64,000 nt of DNA from Legionella_C sp963803545 (GTDB taxonomy: Bacteria > Pseudomonadota > Gammaproteobacteria > Legionellales > Legionellaceae), in the NCBI GenBank assembly GCA_963803545.1, contig CAWDMX010000001.1:434001-498000 (forward strand), written 5' to 3'. Positions 55,813 through 64,000 of this stretch are shown one piece after another (position 1 is the stretch's first letter; each line of letters opens with the position of its first letter). The position numbers and the translations under genes were made by a program. Under the pieces are notes generated by a model. It did no database searches. It had not been told where the DNA came from and saw nothing but the letters and a program-made list of their open reading frames with translations.

Positions 55813-58515
55813 TTAGTGCGCCTCATCCCAATTGCTGCCATGCCCCATTGAAACCTCTAAAGGCACGCTTAGACTCGCGGCTGTTTCCATCAAATGTTTG
55901 ATGCGTGTGGAGGCGGATTTAAGGTCGCCGCAAGGAATTTCAAACAACAGCTCATCGTGCACTTGCATGATCATTGGTGCCTGCACGGCGCCGTCCTCGT
56001 CTTGCCAGGCGGCAATAGTCAGCATGGCTTTTTTTATAATATCCGCAGCAGTACCCTGCATGGGGGCGTTAATAGCCATGCGTTCAGCAGCCCGTCGGCG
56101 CATTATATTTTGTGCGTTAATTTCCGGTAAATACAGGCGCCTACCGAACAGTGTTTCAACAAAGCCCTGTTCATGCGCCTGCGCTCGCGTTTCTTCCATG
56201 TACGCTAACACTCCTGGGTATCGTTCAAAGTAAATGCGCATATACTGCTGCGCGTCGTGTCGGTCAATACCCAATTGTTTGGCCAAACCAAAAGCGGACA
56301 TCCCATAAATTAGTCCAAAGTTAACCGCTTTAGCGCGACGGCGTTGCTCGGAGCTTACCTGCTCTAATGGCGTTTCAAAAATTTCACTTGCGGTGGCTGC
56401 GTGAACGTCCCATTGATTGGCAAAAGCTTTTACGAGATTGGGGTCTGCGGATAAATGCGCCATGATTCGCAGTTCAATTTGTGAGTAGTCCGCGGCTAAT
56501 AAAAGAGTGCCGGGGGCGGCAACAAAGGCCTTCCGTATCAAACGCCCTTCCTCCGAACGAATAGGAATATTTTGTAAGTTAGGCTCACTGGACGACAGGC
56601 GGCCGGTAGCCGCTACGGCCTGATTGTAGCAGGTATGAATGCGCCCTGTTGTCTTGTTAATGCGCTTAGGTAAGGCGTCAATATAGGTTGAAACCAATTT
56701 GTTTAAGGTGCGGTACTCAATAATTTTAGCCGGTAGCTCGTAACGCATTCCCAACTCTTGTAAAACCGATTCCGCGGTAGAGGCTTGGCCTTTTGGCGTT
56801 TTAGCAATCACCGGTAAGTGCAGTTCGTCAAATAAAATTTCTTGCAGCTGCTTGGGCGAATTAATGTTAAACGGGCGCTTTGCTTCGTCATATATTGCCT
56901 GCTCCAACGTTACTATGCGTTCCTTTAACCGCAGCCCGTGCTTTAGAAGTGTTTCGGTGTTAATTAAAACACCGGCGCGCTCAACGCGAGCAAGTACGAA
57001 TGCTAAAGGCATTTCAATGGAATGAAAAACCGAGTGCAGGGAAGGCAGCAGTAAGTCGGTTAGCACTTTGTATACCCGCACTATACTGCGTGCGCAAGCA
57101 GCGGCGTAAAGAGCAAAGTCAGCCGCTGGGTATTCCTTGAAGGCGCGCGCTTTTCGCCCGCCAACAGGCACGTTAAGAAAGCTATTGTTGTCCTCACCGC
57201 TGTACTTTAAAGTCAGAGCGTTGAGCTCATGGTGGGTTGCGGTGCTATTGATAACATAAGACAGGAGCATCGTATCGGCGCACACGCCTTGCAAGCGGAT
57301 GCCGTAATTTTGCAAAATACTGTAATCAAACTTAGAGTTTTTACTAATTTTAGCTTGGGTTGGATCGGTTAAAAAGGGGGTTAGTGCTCTTAGTGCGCAA
57401 TCAAGCGTTAGCTGGTGAGCGTCGTCTGGGTGACCGATAGGGATATAAGCCGATTGGTCGTCGGCTAATGCAAACGCAAAGCCTAAAATTTCAGCAAGCA
57501 TGGGTTCACTGTGCGTGGCTTCAATAATGAAGCTGCAGAGTGGGGCGTTGTTTAGCTTTTTAATTAAGCGTTCTAAGGCTTGTTGGCTGCGTACACAAAC
57601 AACGTCGCGGGCGGTGGTCGCCTCCGAGTGCACGGGAGGGACGGCCTTGGTATCGGGCGGCGTAGGTTCTTTGAGCAATTCTTTAAGCCAGGTCTTAAAC
57701 TCCAACTCTTGGGTAAGCGTTATTAACTGCGCTAAATTTGCTTCGCCTCGAACGAGTTCGTTTATATCTAAAGGAAGTTCAACATCCGTTTTAATGGTAA
57801 CTAGCTTTTTATACAGCGGCAGGTGCTCAAGCGTCTCGCGTAAGTTTTCGCCAACTTTTCCCGGAATATCGTTGGCGTGCGCCATTAAATTTTCCAGTGA
57901 CTGATAGTCTGTAAGCCATTTAACCGCTGTTTTCGGGCCGCATTTTGCAACACCGGGAATGTTGTCAACGGTATCGCCCACCAGAGCTAAATAGTCAATA
58001 ATTTGAGCCGGCGCCACCCCAAATTTTTGTTGAACACCGGTACGGTCTAAAAAACGGTTGCTCATAGTGTCAATTAAGGTGATGTGCTCATTTACCAACT
58101 GAGTCATATCTTTATCGCTGGTCGAGATAACCACCTCTTGCTGCGCAACCGTGGCCTGTTGGGCGAGAGTGCCAATCACATCATCCGCCTCCACGCCATC
58201 AATAATGAGTAACGGTAAACCCATCGCTGTGAGCACATCGACCAGCGGCTGAAATTGACGGCTGAGGTCTGGCGGTGTAGCGCTGCGATTAGCCTTGTAC
58301 AGCGGATACCAATCGTTGCGGAAGTTAGTGCCTTTAGCGTCAAAAACTACCGCAATGCGATCGGTTTGGTAGTCTTTAAGCAGACGTTTAACCATGTTAA
58401 CAACACCGTAAATTGCCCCGGTTGGTTGCCCTTTGGAATTAACGAGCGGCGGCAAGGCATGAAACGCTCGAAAAAAATAGGAGGATCCGTCAATCAGTAA
58501 TAGGGGTTGCGTCAT
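55813..58515 (-). CDS. polA: DNA polymerase I with degenerate proofreading site
   Basis: PolA fills gaps and removes RNA primers. The 900-aa protein has an intact 5'-3' exonuclease domain (residues 1-290) and an intact polymerase domain (about 520-900) with LLAADYSQIELRIMAHLS and MQVHDELLFEI. In the 3'-5' exonuclease domain (about 310-480) the E. coli residues D355, E357 and D501 correspond to I331, A333 and C474. D424 and Y497 are kept as D397 and Y470. Proofreading is probably lost. The start overlaps the lpxD stop (TAATG). Confidence 0.93.
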   Translation of the reverse strand: MTQPLLLIDGSSYFFRAFHALPPLVNSKGQPTGAIYGVVNMVKRLLKDYQTDRIAVVFDAKGTNFRNDWYPLYKANRSATPPDLSRQFQPLVDVLTAMGLPLLIIDGVEADDVIGTLAQQATVAQQEVVISTSDKDMTQLVNEHITLIDTMSNRFLDRTGVQQKFGVAPAQIIDYLALVGDTVDNIPGVAKCGPKTAVKWLTDYQSLENLMAHANDIPGKVGENLRETLEHLPLYKKLVTIKTDVELPLDINELVRGEANLAQLITLTQELEFKTWLKELLKEPTPPDTKAVPPVHSEATTARDVVCVRSQQALERLIKKLNNAPLCSFIIEATHSEPMLAEILGFAFALADDQSAYIPIGHPDDAHQLTLDCALRALTPFLTDPTQAKISKNSKFDYSILQNYGIRLQGVCADTMLLSYVINSTATHHELNALTLKYSGEDNNSFLNVPVGGRKARAFKEYPAADFALYAAACARSIVRVYKVLTDLLLPSLHSVFHSIEMPLAFVLARVERAGVLINTETLLKHGLRLKERIVTLEQAIYDEAKRPFNINSPKQLQEILFDELHLPVIAKTPKGQASTAESVLQELGMRYELPAKIIEYRTLNKLVSTYIDALPKRINKTTGRIHTCYNQAVAATGRLSSSEPNLQNIPIRSEEGRLIRKAFVAAPGTLLLAADYSQIELRIMAHLSADPNLVKAFANQWDVHAATASEIFETPLEQVSSEQRRRAKAVNFGLIYGMSAFGLAKQLGIDRHDAQQYMRIYFERYPGVLAYMEETRAQAHEQGFVETLFGRRLYLPEINAQNIMRRRAAERMAINAPMQGTAADIIKKAMLTIAAWQDEDGAVQAPMIMQVHDELLFEIPCGDLKSASTRIKHLMETAASLSVPLEVSMGHGSNWDEAH

Positions 58516-59564
58516 TATTGCGTCTCATTTGGCAAAGTTTGTTTCAACAGCAGGTCAACTTTTTTTGTTAGTTCCAGGATTTTTTTACGTAGTGAAGGGA
58601 GTCGCGCGATAGCCAACTCTTGCTCAATAGCTTTTTCTTTGGGACGTGCGGGGGTTCCGAAGTACACATTGCCGTCTTTAAGATGTTTTCCTGTGGCCAC
58701 CCCAGTTCGAGCGGCTAAGGTTACATTATTACCAATATGCACACCGTTACTAACGCCTACATTGGCCGCGAAGACCACATTGTCACCACTCCTTGAGCTG
58801 CCGGCAATTCCGGTAAAAGCGCATAAAATATTATGTTTTCCTATTTTAACGGAGTGGGCAATTTGCACGTGATTGTCAATTTTAGTGCCTTCGCCAATCA
58901 CCGTTGCACCGAGCGTTGCTCGGTCAATTGCGGTGTGCGCGCCAATTTCAACGCAATTTTCTACTACCACCTTACCAACATGGGGTATTTTTACATGTCT
59001 GCCGTCTATCCATTTATAACCAAAGCCATCCGCACCAATCACGCTATTAGCGTGGATAATTGCGTTGCTGCCAATTTCGCAGGCGTCATAAATGGTGACG
59101 TGGGGATGAATAATTGTATGGCTGCCAACAACGGCATTGTTTCCGATGCTTACATGACTGTACACCACCGAGTGCGCCCCAATTACCGTTTTTGCACCGA
59201 TACTTACAAAGGCGCCAATATAAACGTTGTCACCAAGGACGGCGCTGCTGTCAATAACCGCCGTAGGGTGTATTGCTGTTGGCATTTTTTGCGGCGGGTA
59301 AAAATGATTGAGCAAGGTGATAAAGGCTTGGAAAGGGTGCTCTACCTGCACCAAGGTTTTAATGCTGGAGGCCACACTTCGATTGACTAGGATGGCCGCC
59401 GCATCGGACTGTTCTGCACGCTGCAAATTTATAAGATTATGAGCAAACGTGAGAGTATTGGCTTTAACATCATCAATTGGCGATAAGCCCAGCGCTTCCA
59501 AATTTGCAGAGCCTACTATCTTGCCGCCAACTAATTGCGCAATTTCAACTAAAGACATCTTCAT
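58515..59564 (-). CDS. lpxD: UDP-3-O-acylglucosamine N-acyltransferase
   Basis: LpxD adds the second acyl chain in lipid A synthesis. The 349-aa protein has the N-terminal uridine-binding domain and then a left-handed beta helix of hexapeptide repeats (residues about 100-300, for example IGNNAVVGSHTII). It contains the catalytic region NAIIHANSVIGADGFGYK and KIPHVGKVV. Its presence shows that an LPS-type outer membrane is made. The other lpx genes are not nearby; polA follows directly. Confidence 0.95.
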   Translation of the reverse strand: MKMSLVEIAQLVGGKIVGSANLEALGLSPIDDVKANTLTFAHNLINLQRAEQSDAAAILVNRSVASSIKTLVQVEHPFQAFITLLNHFYPPQKMPTAIHPTAVIDSSAVLGDNVYIGAFVSIGAKTVIGAHSVVYSHVSIGNNAVVGSHTIIHPHVTIYDACEIGSNAIIHANSVIGADGFGYKWIDGRHVKIPHVGKVVVENCVEIGAHTAIDRATLGATVIGEGTKIDNHVQIAHSVKIGKHNILCAFTGIAGSSRSGDNVVFAANVGVSNGVHIGNNVTLAARTGVATGKHLKDGNVYFGTPARPKEKAIEQELAIARLPSLRKKILELTKKVDLLLKQTLPNETQ

Positions 59565-59726
59565 GAACAGGGATCCAATTAAGCAAAACAGGGAATTATA
59601 GCTGGATATTGTTGTCCTGGCTAACGCCTTTTTAGGTACTATTTTTAGCTTCTAGTTGAATGCGTATTGGGTTTAATGGTAAGTTTGATTTTGTTTCTTT
59701 ATGTATTATTTTTGTTGGAGTTGGAT

Positions 59727-61190
59727 ATGCCTGTAGTTGCCAATGAAAGTTTAGAACAGTTTATAAGCAACAAATACAATTTTTTAAGTAAGGATAACTC
59801 CAGCAAAGACAACGATTTTGTATTTCTTAACGCTACGCGCGAATTGTTTGAGGCAGAAATACGAAATTTTACCCACCTTCGTCACCATCAAGATGCACTT
59901 TTAGACGACTGGTATCGCTATTGCTGCAGGCAACTGGCTTATTACTACGGCAAAGACGGCTATCAGGTAGCGGTCAAAGCACAGGAGTTTGATGCGCTTG
60001 CTCGGGGAGTACCGGTTGATGACAGCGCGGATGATGGTGAAATTTTAAAAGCAATCTACAGTAATTTGCAATACGTAATGTTTGCATTTATTAGTCCTTC
60101 GCGCTTACGCACGATTATTGAAATACTCAACATACGTCGTTTGCAATGGATCTTTTTGCGTAAATTTTTGGTGACCGTTTTTAGTCTTGCCCACGACAAG
60201 AATCTATTCGATTTCATTCAAAAGTGGTTCTCTATTCATATTCAACTAGAACAAGCCTTGAGTGTTTTGATGTACGCAAGTTGGCTTTTAAATATTGTGG
60301 GCGTTGCTGTATTTGCCGTTCGATTGTTAATAAGCACAACCCTTGCGGCCAAACACATTCTTCTGCCAAGTCTCGCTGAAAAAGAGCTTTCCTATCGAGC
60401 GCGCGCTATTAATGAGTTAAAATTGCGCCACGCAAAAATGCTTAATGATTTGGTGTGGACCTTGGTTAACCTTCTTACTAATTTTGCGGCCTTATTTCAT
60501 ATTAGCAATCCAGTCGCTATCGGGCTAACCGTCGTTTTTATGTTTTTTGATTTAGGATTGATTTTATGGCGTCGGCACTTGGCTTATGAAGAATATCTCA
60601 TAAAAAAATTGCAATACAACCTGGAGAAAAGGCATTGGAGCTTAGACAAGCCTTATGCTAATGAAAGACTTAAGGAAGTCGAGATCTTAGGTCAGGAAAA
60701 TGAGCGCAACTGGCAGGTCGTTAACGCCACCTTCTATTTCAATGCAGTTGCCGCTATTTTTTTAGCATCGGGCTTTATAGCTGCGGTATTTTTCTCACCG
60801 CCCGTATTGGCTCTTGCCGGGTGGATGTTGTGTGTGCTGGCGGTATCTATGTATATGTCTTCCGATGAATTCAGTGCCTACAAAGTCACGCAACTTTTGC
60901 TGGAGGCAGGGAAGGTAGAGCCCGAAAAATTGAGTCAAATAGCAACGTTGCAGGAAGAATACAAGAGCGCGCGCAAGCAGCTTTTTATAAATGTTCTTAA
61001 AAAAACTTTCTTCCCAGGAATACTAATTGCAACCTTTGTTGTGTCTTGGCAGGCGGCGCTAGTGTTGACCGCAATGTTGCTTATATATGCTTCGTACAAG
61101 GCATCAATACCGAAGCCCACGACACCAACTGAAAAGCCGATTAGGGACGCATTAAACGCTGATGATATGGGTTTAAGCGTGCAAATTTAG
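59727..61190 (+). CDS. Multi-pass membrane protein of unknown function
   Basis: The 487-aa protein (ATG at 59727, with GGAG 6 bases upstream) has a cytoplasmic N-terminal ~130 residues and then four to six hydrophobic helices (about 185-220, 260-300, 345-390, 445-480). A charged segment, YEEYLIKKLQYNLEKRHW, separates them. A longer start at 59667 would add a hydrophobic stretch but lacks a ribosome site. The YEEY/charged segment and helix pattern resemble the protein at 24453-26291, so they may be distant relatives. Confidence 0.6.
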   Translation: MPVVANESLEQFISNKYNFLSKDNSSKDNDFVFLNATRELFEAEIRNFTHLRHHQDALLDDWYRYCCRQLAYYYGKDGYQVAVKAQEFDALARGVPVDDSADDGEILKAIYSNLQYVMFAFISPSRLRTIIEILNIRRLQWIFLRKFLVTVFSLAHDKNLFDFIQKWFSIHIQLEQALSVLMYASWLLNIVGVAVFAVRLLISTTLAAKHILLPSLAEKELSYRARAINELKLRHAKMLNDLVWTLVNLLTNFAALFHISNPVAIGLTVVFMFFDLGLILWRRHLAYEEYLIKKLQYNLEKRHWSLDKPYANERLKEVEILGQENERNWQVVNATFYFNAVAAIFLASGFIAAVFFSPPVLALAGWMLCVLAVSMYMSSDEFSAYKVTQLLLEAGKVEPEKLSQIATLQEEYKSARKQLFINVLKKTFFPGILIATFVVSWQAALVLTAMLLIYASYKASIPKPTTPTEKPIRDALNADDMGLSVQI

Positions 61191-61194
61191 GTTA

Positions 61195-61238
61195 ACAAAA
61201 AACGCCTTAGGCTTCTTGGGGTAGCCGCCTAAGGCGTT
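61195..61238 (-). terminator. Terminator of the alkB-like gene
   Basis: AACGCCTTAGGC (61201-61212) and GCCTAAGGCGTT (61227-61238) form a perfect 12-bp stem. Read on the minus strand it is followed by a T-run (TTTTTT). It lies about 50 bases past the end of the minus-strand alkB-like gene and just after the plus-strand membrane protein gene, so it may serve both. Confidence 0.8.
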
Positions 61239-61285
61239 TGCAATTTCAGGTTAAAGCGCTAAGTTATCCGTATTTTAGATGAACA

Positions 61286-62371
61286 CTAGAACGTCACCTC
61301 AGGCGATTTCTTAGTCGCGACCGCAATCACCTTTTGGTGGGAAAGCGCACGTTTGTCCATTATTCTATGCCACACGGGTGGGAACAACGCCACAAACATC
61401 ATGCCGAGATAGCCTGAAGGGAGTTGAGGGCTTTCGTCAATATGGCGTAATATCTGATAAGGCCTTCCCCCATAGGTGTGGTGGTCGGAATGGCGCTGCA
61501 AGTGAAACAAAATCATATTGCTTAGCCAATGATTCGCGTTCCATGAGTGGTGCGGCGATACGGGTTCATATCGGCCGTTAGCAAGCTTTTGACGCTGCAA
61601 ACCATAATGCTCTATATAGTTAACCAGCTCCAACATAAAAACTGCAACGACGGCTTGGCCGAGGAAAAATCCTAATCCTACAGCACCCGCAACTAAAAAT
61701 GCTGCAAAAGAATACAGAATTGGCGCGCCAACAATCCACCAAAATTGGTTGTTTTTGCTCCATATGGGATTGTTTTTTTGTGTTAAACGATTTTTTTCCA
61801 AATGCCAGGCGGAACGAAGCGAGCCGATCAAGGTTCTTGGTAAAAATTGATAAAGACTTTCTCCAAGCCTTGCCGAAGCCGGATCTTCGGGCGTTGCTAC
61901 CCGCAAGTGATGGCCACGGACATGCTCAATAGCAAAATGGCCGTAGCAAACCATACTAAGCAATAATTTGCTTAAAAACTGCTCTTCGCGTGATTTTTTA
62001 TGCATTAATTCGTGCGCTAAAGTAATGCCTATGCCCCCGCTCAATAAACCGACCGACGCCGTGAAACCGATTAGCTCGTACCAGCTTAAGTGCGAGGTCG
62101 CGACAAGATACAGGCTGCTTAAGAGCATTAATACTTGTAAAGGAACGTATATAAAGGTAATTGCTTTAAAATAATTGTCCTGTAAAAGTTGCGATTCTTG
62201 CTCGGGTTGTGGATTGGACGAGTCACGCAGCCAAATATCAAAAAGAGGCACGCCTGCAAAAAGCACCAGAAAAATTAAAAAGCTGCCTAAGCCGCCGATT
62301 AGATAGCCTATAAAAGGAAGCGGTATAAGGAGATAAACTAAAAGAAAACTTAACTTTTTACGTAGTCGCAT
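61286..62371 (-). CDS. AlkB-type alkane 1-monooxygenase
   Basis: The ~361-aa integral-membrane di-iron enzyme has the AlkB histidine motifs in order: HELMHK, HVRGHHLRVAT, NYIEHYGLQR and LQRHSDHHTYGGRPYQ. About six membrane helices surround them. The family hydroxylates the terminal carbon of alkanes or related hydrocarbons. No rubredoxin gene is adjacent. The ATG at 62371 is preferred over the upstream GTG-type extension. Substrate is unknown and could be a host or membrane lipid. Confidence 0.88.
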   Translation of the reverse strand: MRLRKKLSFLLVYLLIPLPFIGYLIGGLGSFLIFLVLFAGVPLFDIWLRDSSNPQPEQESQLLQDNYFKAITFIYVPLQVLMLLSSLYLVATSHLSWYELIGFTASVGLLSGGIGITLAHELMHKKSREEQFLSKLLLSMVCYGHFAIEHVRGHHLRVATPEDPASARLGESLYQFLPRTLIGSLRSAWHLEKNRLTQKNNPIWSKNNQFWWIVGAPILYSFAAFLVAGAVGLGFFLGQAVVAVFMLELVNYIEHYGLQRQKLANGRYEPVSPHHSWNANHWLSNMILFHLQRHSDHHTYGGRPYQILRHIDESPQLPSGYLGMMFVALFPPVWHRIMDKRALSHQKVIAVATKKSPEVTF

Positions 62372-62445
62372 TGGTATCACCCACTATTGAAAATGTAAAA
62401 AAATCCTATTGTTGAGTATAAGCTAATAAACAGTTTAATTTCGAT

Positions 62446-63321
62446 CTAATCATTAGCTTCCAGGTTATCTATTTCCTTTTTTAAAAACAACGCTTTTTTG
62501 TATAACAGGTTTTTAGCCGTTGTTGACAACGAGGCGGCTATTTCAACGGCCTTTTTTAAAGGCAACTCGGCCAAAAGTAAATTTAATATTTGCGCATCAC
62601 CAATATCGGTACTCATAGTATCGGTTATTGGTAAAACTAAAACAAACTCCCCTTTAGTGCGCCCTTGCTCCGCTTCAAGCCACTGCTTTATTTCAGGGAC
62701 GGGAGCGTGCATAAAATGTTCAAAGGCTTTGCTAATCTCTTTGGCAAGTATTAGCGAGTAGTGCGCACCATTTACGGCTTGTATGTCGTCTAGACACGCC
62801 AAAATTCGATGCGTGGACTCGTAAACAATTACCGTGTGGTCGTATTTATGAAACTGACGCAACTTTTCTTGGCGCGCCGATGATTTGGCGGGTAAAAAAC
62901 CGGCAAACACAAATGAATCGCAAGGAATTCCCGAGGCACACAGCGCGCTAATTAACGCACAAGGCCCTGGAATGGGGGCAACCGTGATGCCCTCTTGACG
63001 CGCCATTCGTACCAGAAAAAATCCGGGGTCGCTGATTAAGGGCGTACCTGCATCACTGACCAAAGCAAAACTCTTGCCATTTTTTAGCTGCGCAATAATG
63101 CTCGCCGATTTTTCTTTTTCATTATGGTCGTGTAAAGAACTCAGGGGCTTGTCCAGCGATAAGGCATTCAGGAGGTGGCGTGAGTGACGCGTGTCTTCGG
63201 CAAGTATGCAATCCACCGTACTCAAGGTGGTGATGGCGCGTGCACTTATATCCGCCAAATTGCCAATGGGAGTTGCTACAATATAAAGAGTGCCGATAGC
63301 AGTTGCTGAACTATTTTCCAT
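62446..63321 (-). CDS. rsmI: 16S rRNA (cytidine-1402-2'-O)-methyltransferase
   Basis: RsmI methylates C1402 in the ribosomal decoding centre. The 291-aa protein begins with TLYIVATPIGNLADIS and has AEDTRHSRHLL, SDAGTPLISDPGF and PIPGPCALISALCASG, the signature of the tetrapyrrole-methylase-like fold. It is divergent from lpoA, a conserved neighbour pair in Gammaproteobacteria. Confidence 0.96.
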   Translation of the reverse strand: MENSSATAIGTLYIVATPIGNLADISARAITTLSTVDCILAEDTRHSRHLLNALSLDKPLSSLHDHNEKEKSASIIAQLKNGKSFALVSDAGTPLISDPGFFLVRMARQEGITVAPIPGPCALISALCASGIPCDSFVFAGFLPAKSSARQEKLRQFHKYDHTVIVYESTHRILACLDDIQAVNGAHYSLILAKEISKAFEHFMHAPVPEIKQWLEAEQGRTKGEFVLVLPITDTMSTDIGDAQILNLLLAELPLKKAVEIAASLSTTAKNLLYKKALFLKKEIDNLEAND

Positions 63322-63362
63322 AGTTTATCCTAAGCAGCTTTAGGGGGTTGTGGACGGGTGTC

Positions 63363-64000
63363 ATGCTTTCAAAGTTATTAAAAATGGTATTGATAATCGC
63401 GCTCCAAAGTTTACTGTCACAATGCGGTTCTTTATCCGACTCTTTGCCGGTAAATACCCAACAGTCTGCTGTAATATCGCCTTATTCGCAAACCACCGCA
63501 ACTTATTTGGAGCGTGCTGACAATAACGCAGAATCTCCAGAGGCGCAATCCTGGTTGTTATTAGCAGCCGGCCGTGCTGTTGAAGAGGGCCAGTTTTCAG
63601 AGGCGCGCAAAATCCTAACACAAACCGCCGGCCTTAGTGGCGCGCAGGCTGCCCAAAAAAATATACTGCTCGCAGAGATAGAAGTAATTAATAATCAGCC
63701 TAAAAAAGCATTGGCGTTACTGGCCAAAGTACATCTTCACAATACGAGCGCATTTTATCAGGCGCAATACCATCGTATTTTAGCGAGGGCTTACACGGCG
63801 ACGGCTAATTATAATTTCGCCTTCCTAGAGCGCATCAAGCTGGAGCCATTTTTTACAAACAGTCCGGAAGGTGAACGTAATCGGCGCGAAACCTGGAATG
63901 TTTTGATGCAAACTCCAAAGGGCGACGTGCTCTCTTTAGAGGAGAATTCAACAACAGACTGGCTGCCTCAAGGCTGGTTGGAGCTGGCCTTCATTGCCAG
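63363..64000 (+). CDS. lpoA: Penicillin-binding protein activator LpoA, N-terminal part
   Basis: The frame from the ATG at 63363 runs off the end of the window (212 codons visible). The N-terminus is a signal sequence with a Cys in LLSQC, an atypical lipobox. The following helical repeats (AQSWLLLAAGRAVEEGQFSEARKIL and similar) match the N-terminal TPR-like domain of LpoA/YraM, which activates PBP1A from the outer membrane. Its position opposite rsmI supports the call. Confidence 0.82.
   Translation, partial: MLSKLLKMVLIIALQSLLSQCGSLSDSLPVNTQQSAVISPYSQTTATYLERADNNAESPEAQSWLLLAAGRAVEEGQFSEARKILTQTAGLSGAQAAQKNILLAEIEVINNQPKKALALLAKVHLHNTSAFYQAQYHRILARAYTATANYNFAFLERIKLEPFFTNSPEGERNRRETWNVLMQTPKGDVLSLEENSTTDWLPQGWLELAFIA

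Noticed and set aside
1..64000. tRNA and rRNA genes
   Set aside because: I looked for T-loop and anticodon-arm patterns in the spacers on both strands and saw none that fold convincingly.

Overview
The window is a chromosome segment of a Gammaproteobacterium. It begins at the replication-origin gene cluster (dnaN and dnaA on the minus strand; rpmH, rnpA, yidD, yidC and mnmE on the plus strand) and looks AT-rich, roughly 40% G+C by eye. Ordinary housekeeping genes are mixed with effector-like genes: a TcdA/TcdB-type glycosyltransferase, protein-kinase-like proteins, helical-repeat proteins and large multi-pass membrane proteins. That mix, with the split gcvPA/gcvPB glycine decarboxylase, suggests a host-associated member of the Legionellales or a similar intracellular lineage. 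This placement is inference; no rRNA is present.

Layout. 0-12.5 kb: origin region, ribosomal protein/RNase P/membrane insertase operon, mnmE, and a glycine cleavage operon (gcvT-gcvH-gcvPA-yciI-like-gcvPB). 12.5-29.5 kb: small HTH protein, a probable structured RNA, RMD1-family protein, purine permease, photolyase, GNAT protein, glutamine amidotransferase plus a cyclic-nucleotide-binding protein, rlmB-rnr, a secreted protein, a DUF4254 protein, a solute-binding protein, a 612-aa membrane protein, and a retropepsin/7TM/ATP-grasp operon. 29.5-37.2 kb: first accessory island, with an IS3-family element, a glycosyltransferase effector candidate, a protein with seven 30-residue repeats, a dead transposase, dispersed repeats and a GGGGATT tandem repeat. 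37.2-45.5 kb: amino-acid permease, TlpA-like protein, hfq-hflX, rpiA, a lipoprotein, a CorC/HlyC protein, coq7 and small envelope proteins. 45.5-54.3 kb: second accessory island. 54.3-64 kb: fumC, lpxD-polA, a membrane protein, alkB, rsmI and the start of lpoA.

The most interesting region is the second island. The gene at 47646-48311 encodes three consecutive 33-residue units that match the TAL-effector repeat pattern, with HH, HK and RF at the base-specifying positions 12-13. It overlaps, stop to start, an upstream gene with basic NLS-like stretches. Next to it are two tandem paralogous kinase-like genes with a shared upstream element. Both are broken by insertions that can be removed on paper to restore an exact reading frame: a 250-bp hairpin-rich element flanked by CGCT in the first, and a 1381-bp ISAs1-family element with a 10-bp target duplication in the second. 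The island therefore reads as a set of nuclear- or host-directed effector candidates under active decay.

Other points worth checking are a ~170-nt candidate structured RNA with its own promoter (12.9 kb), a DNA polymerase I whose proofreading residues are mostly lost, and dispersed short repeats around the IS-rich island.
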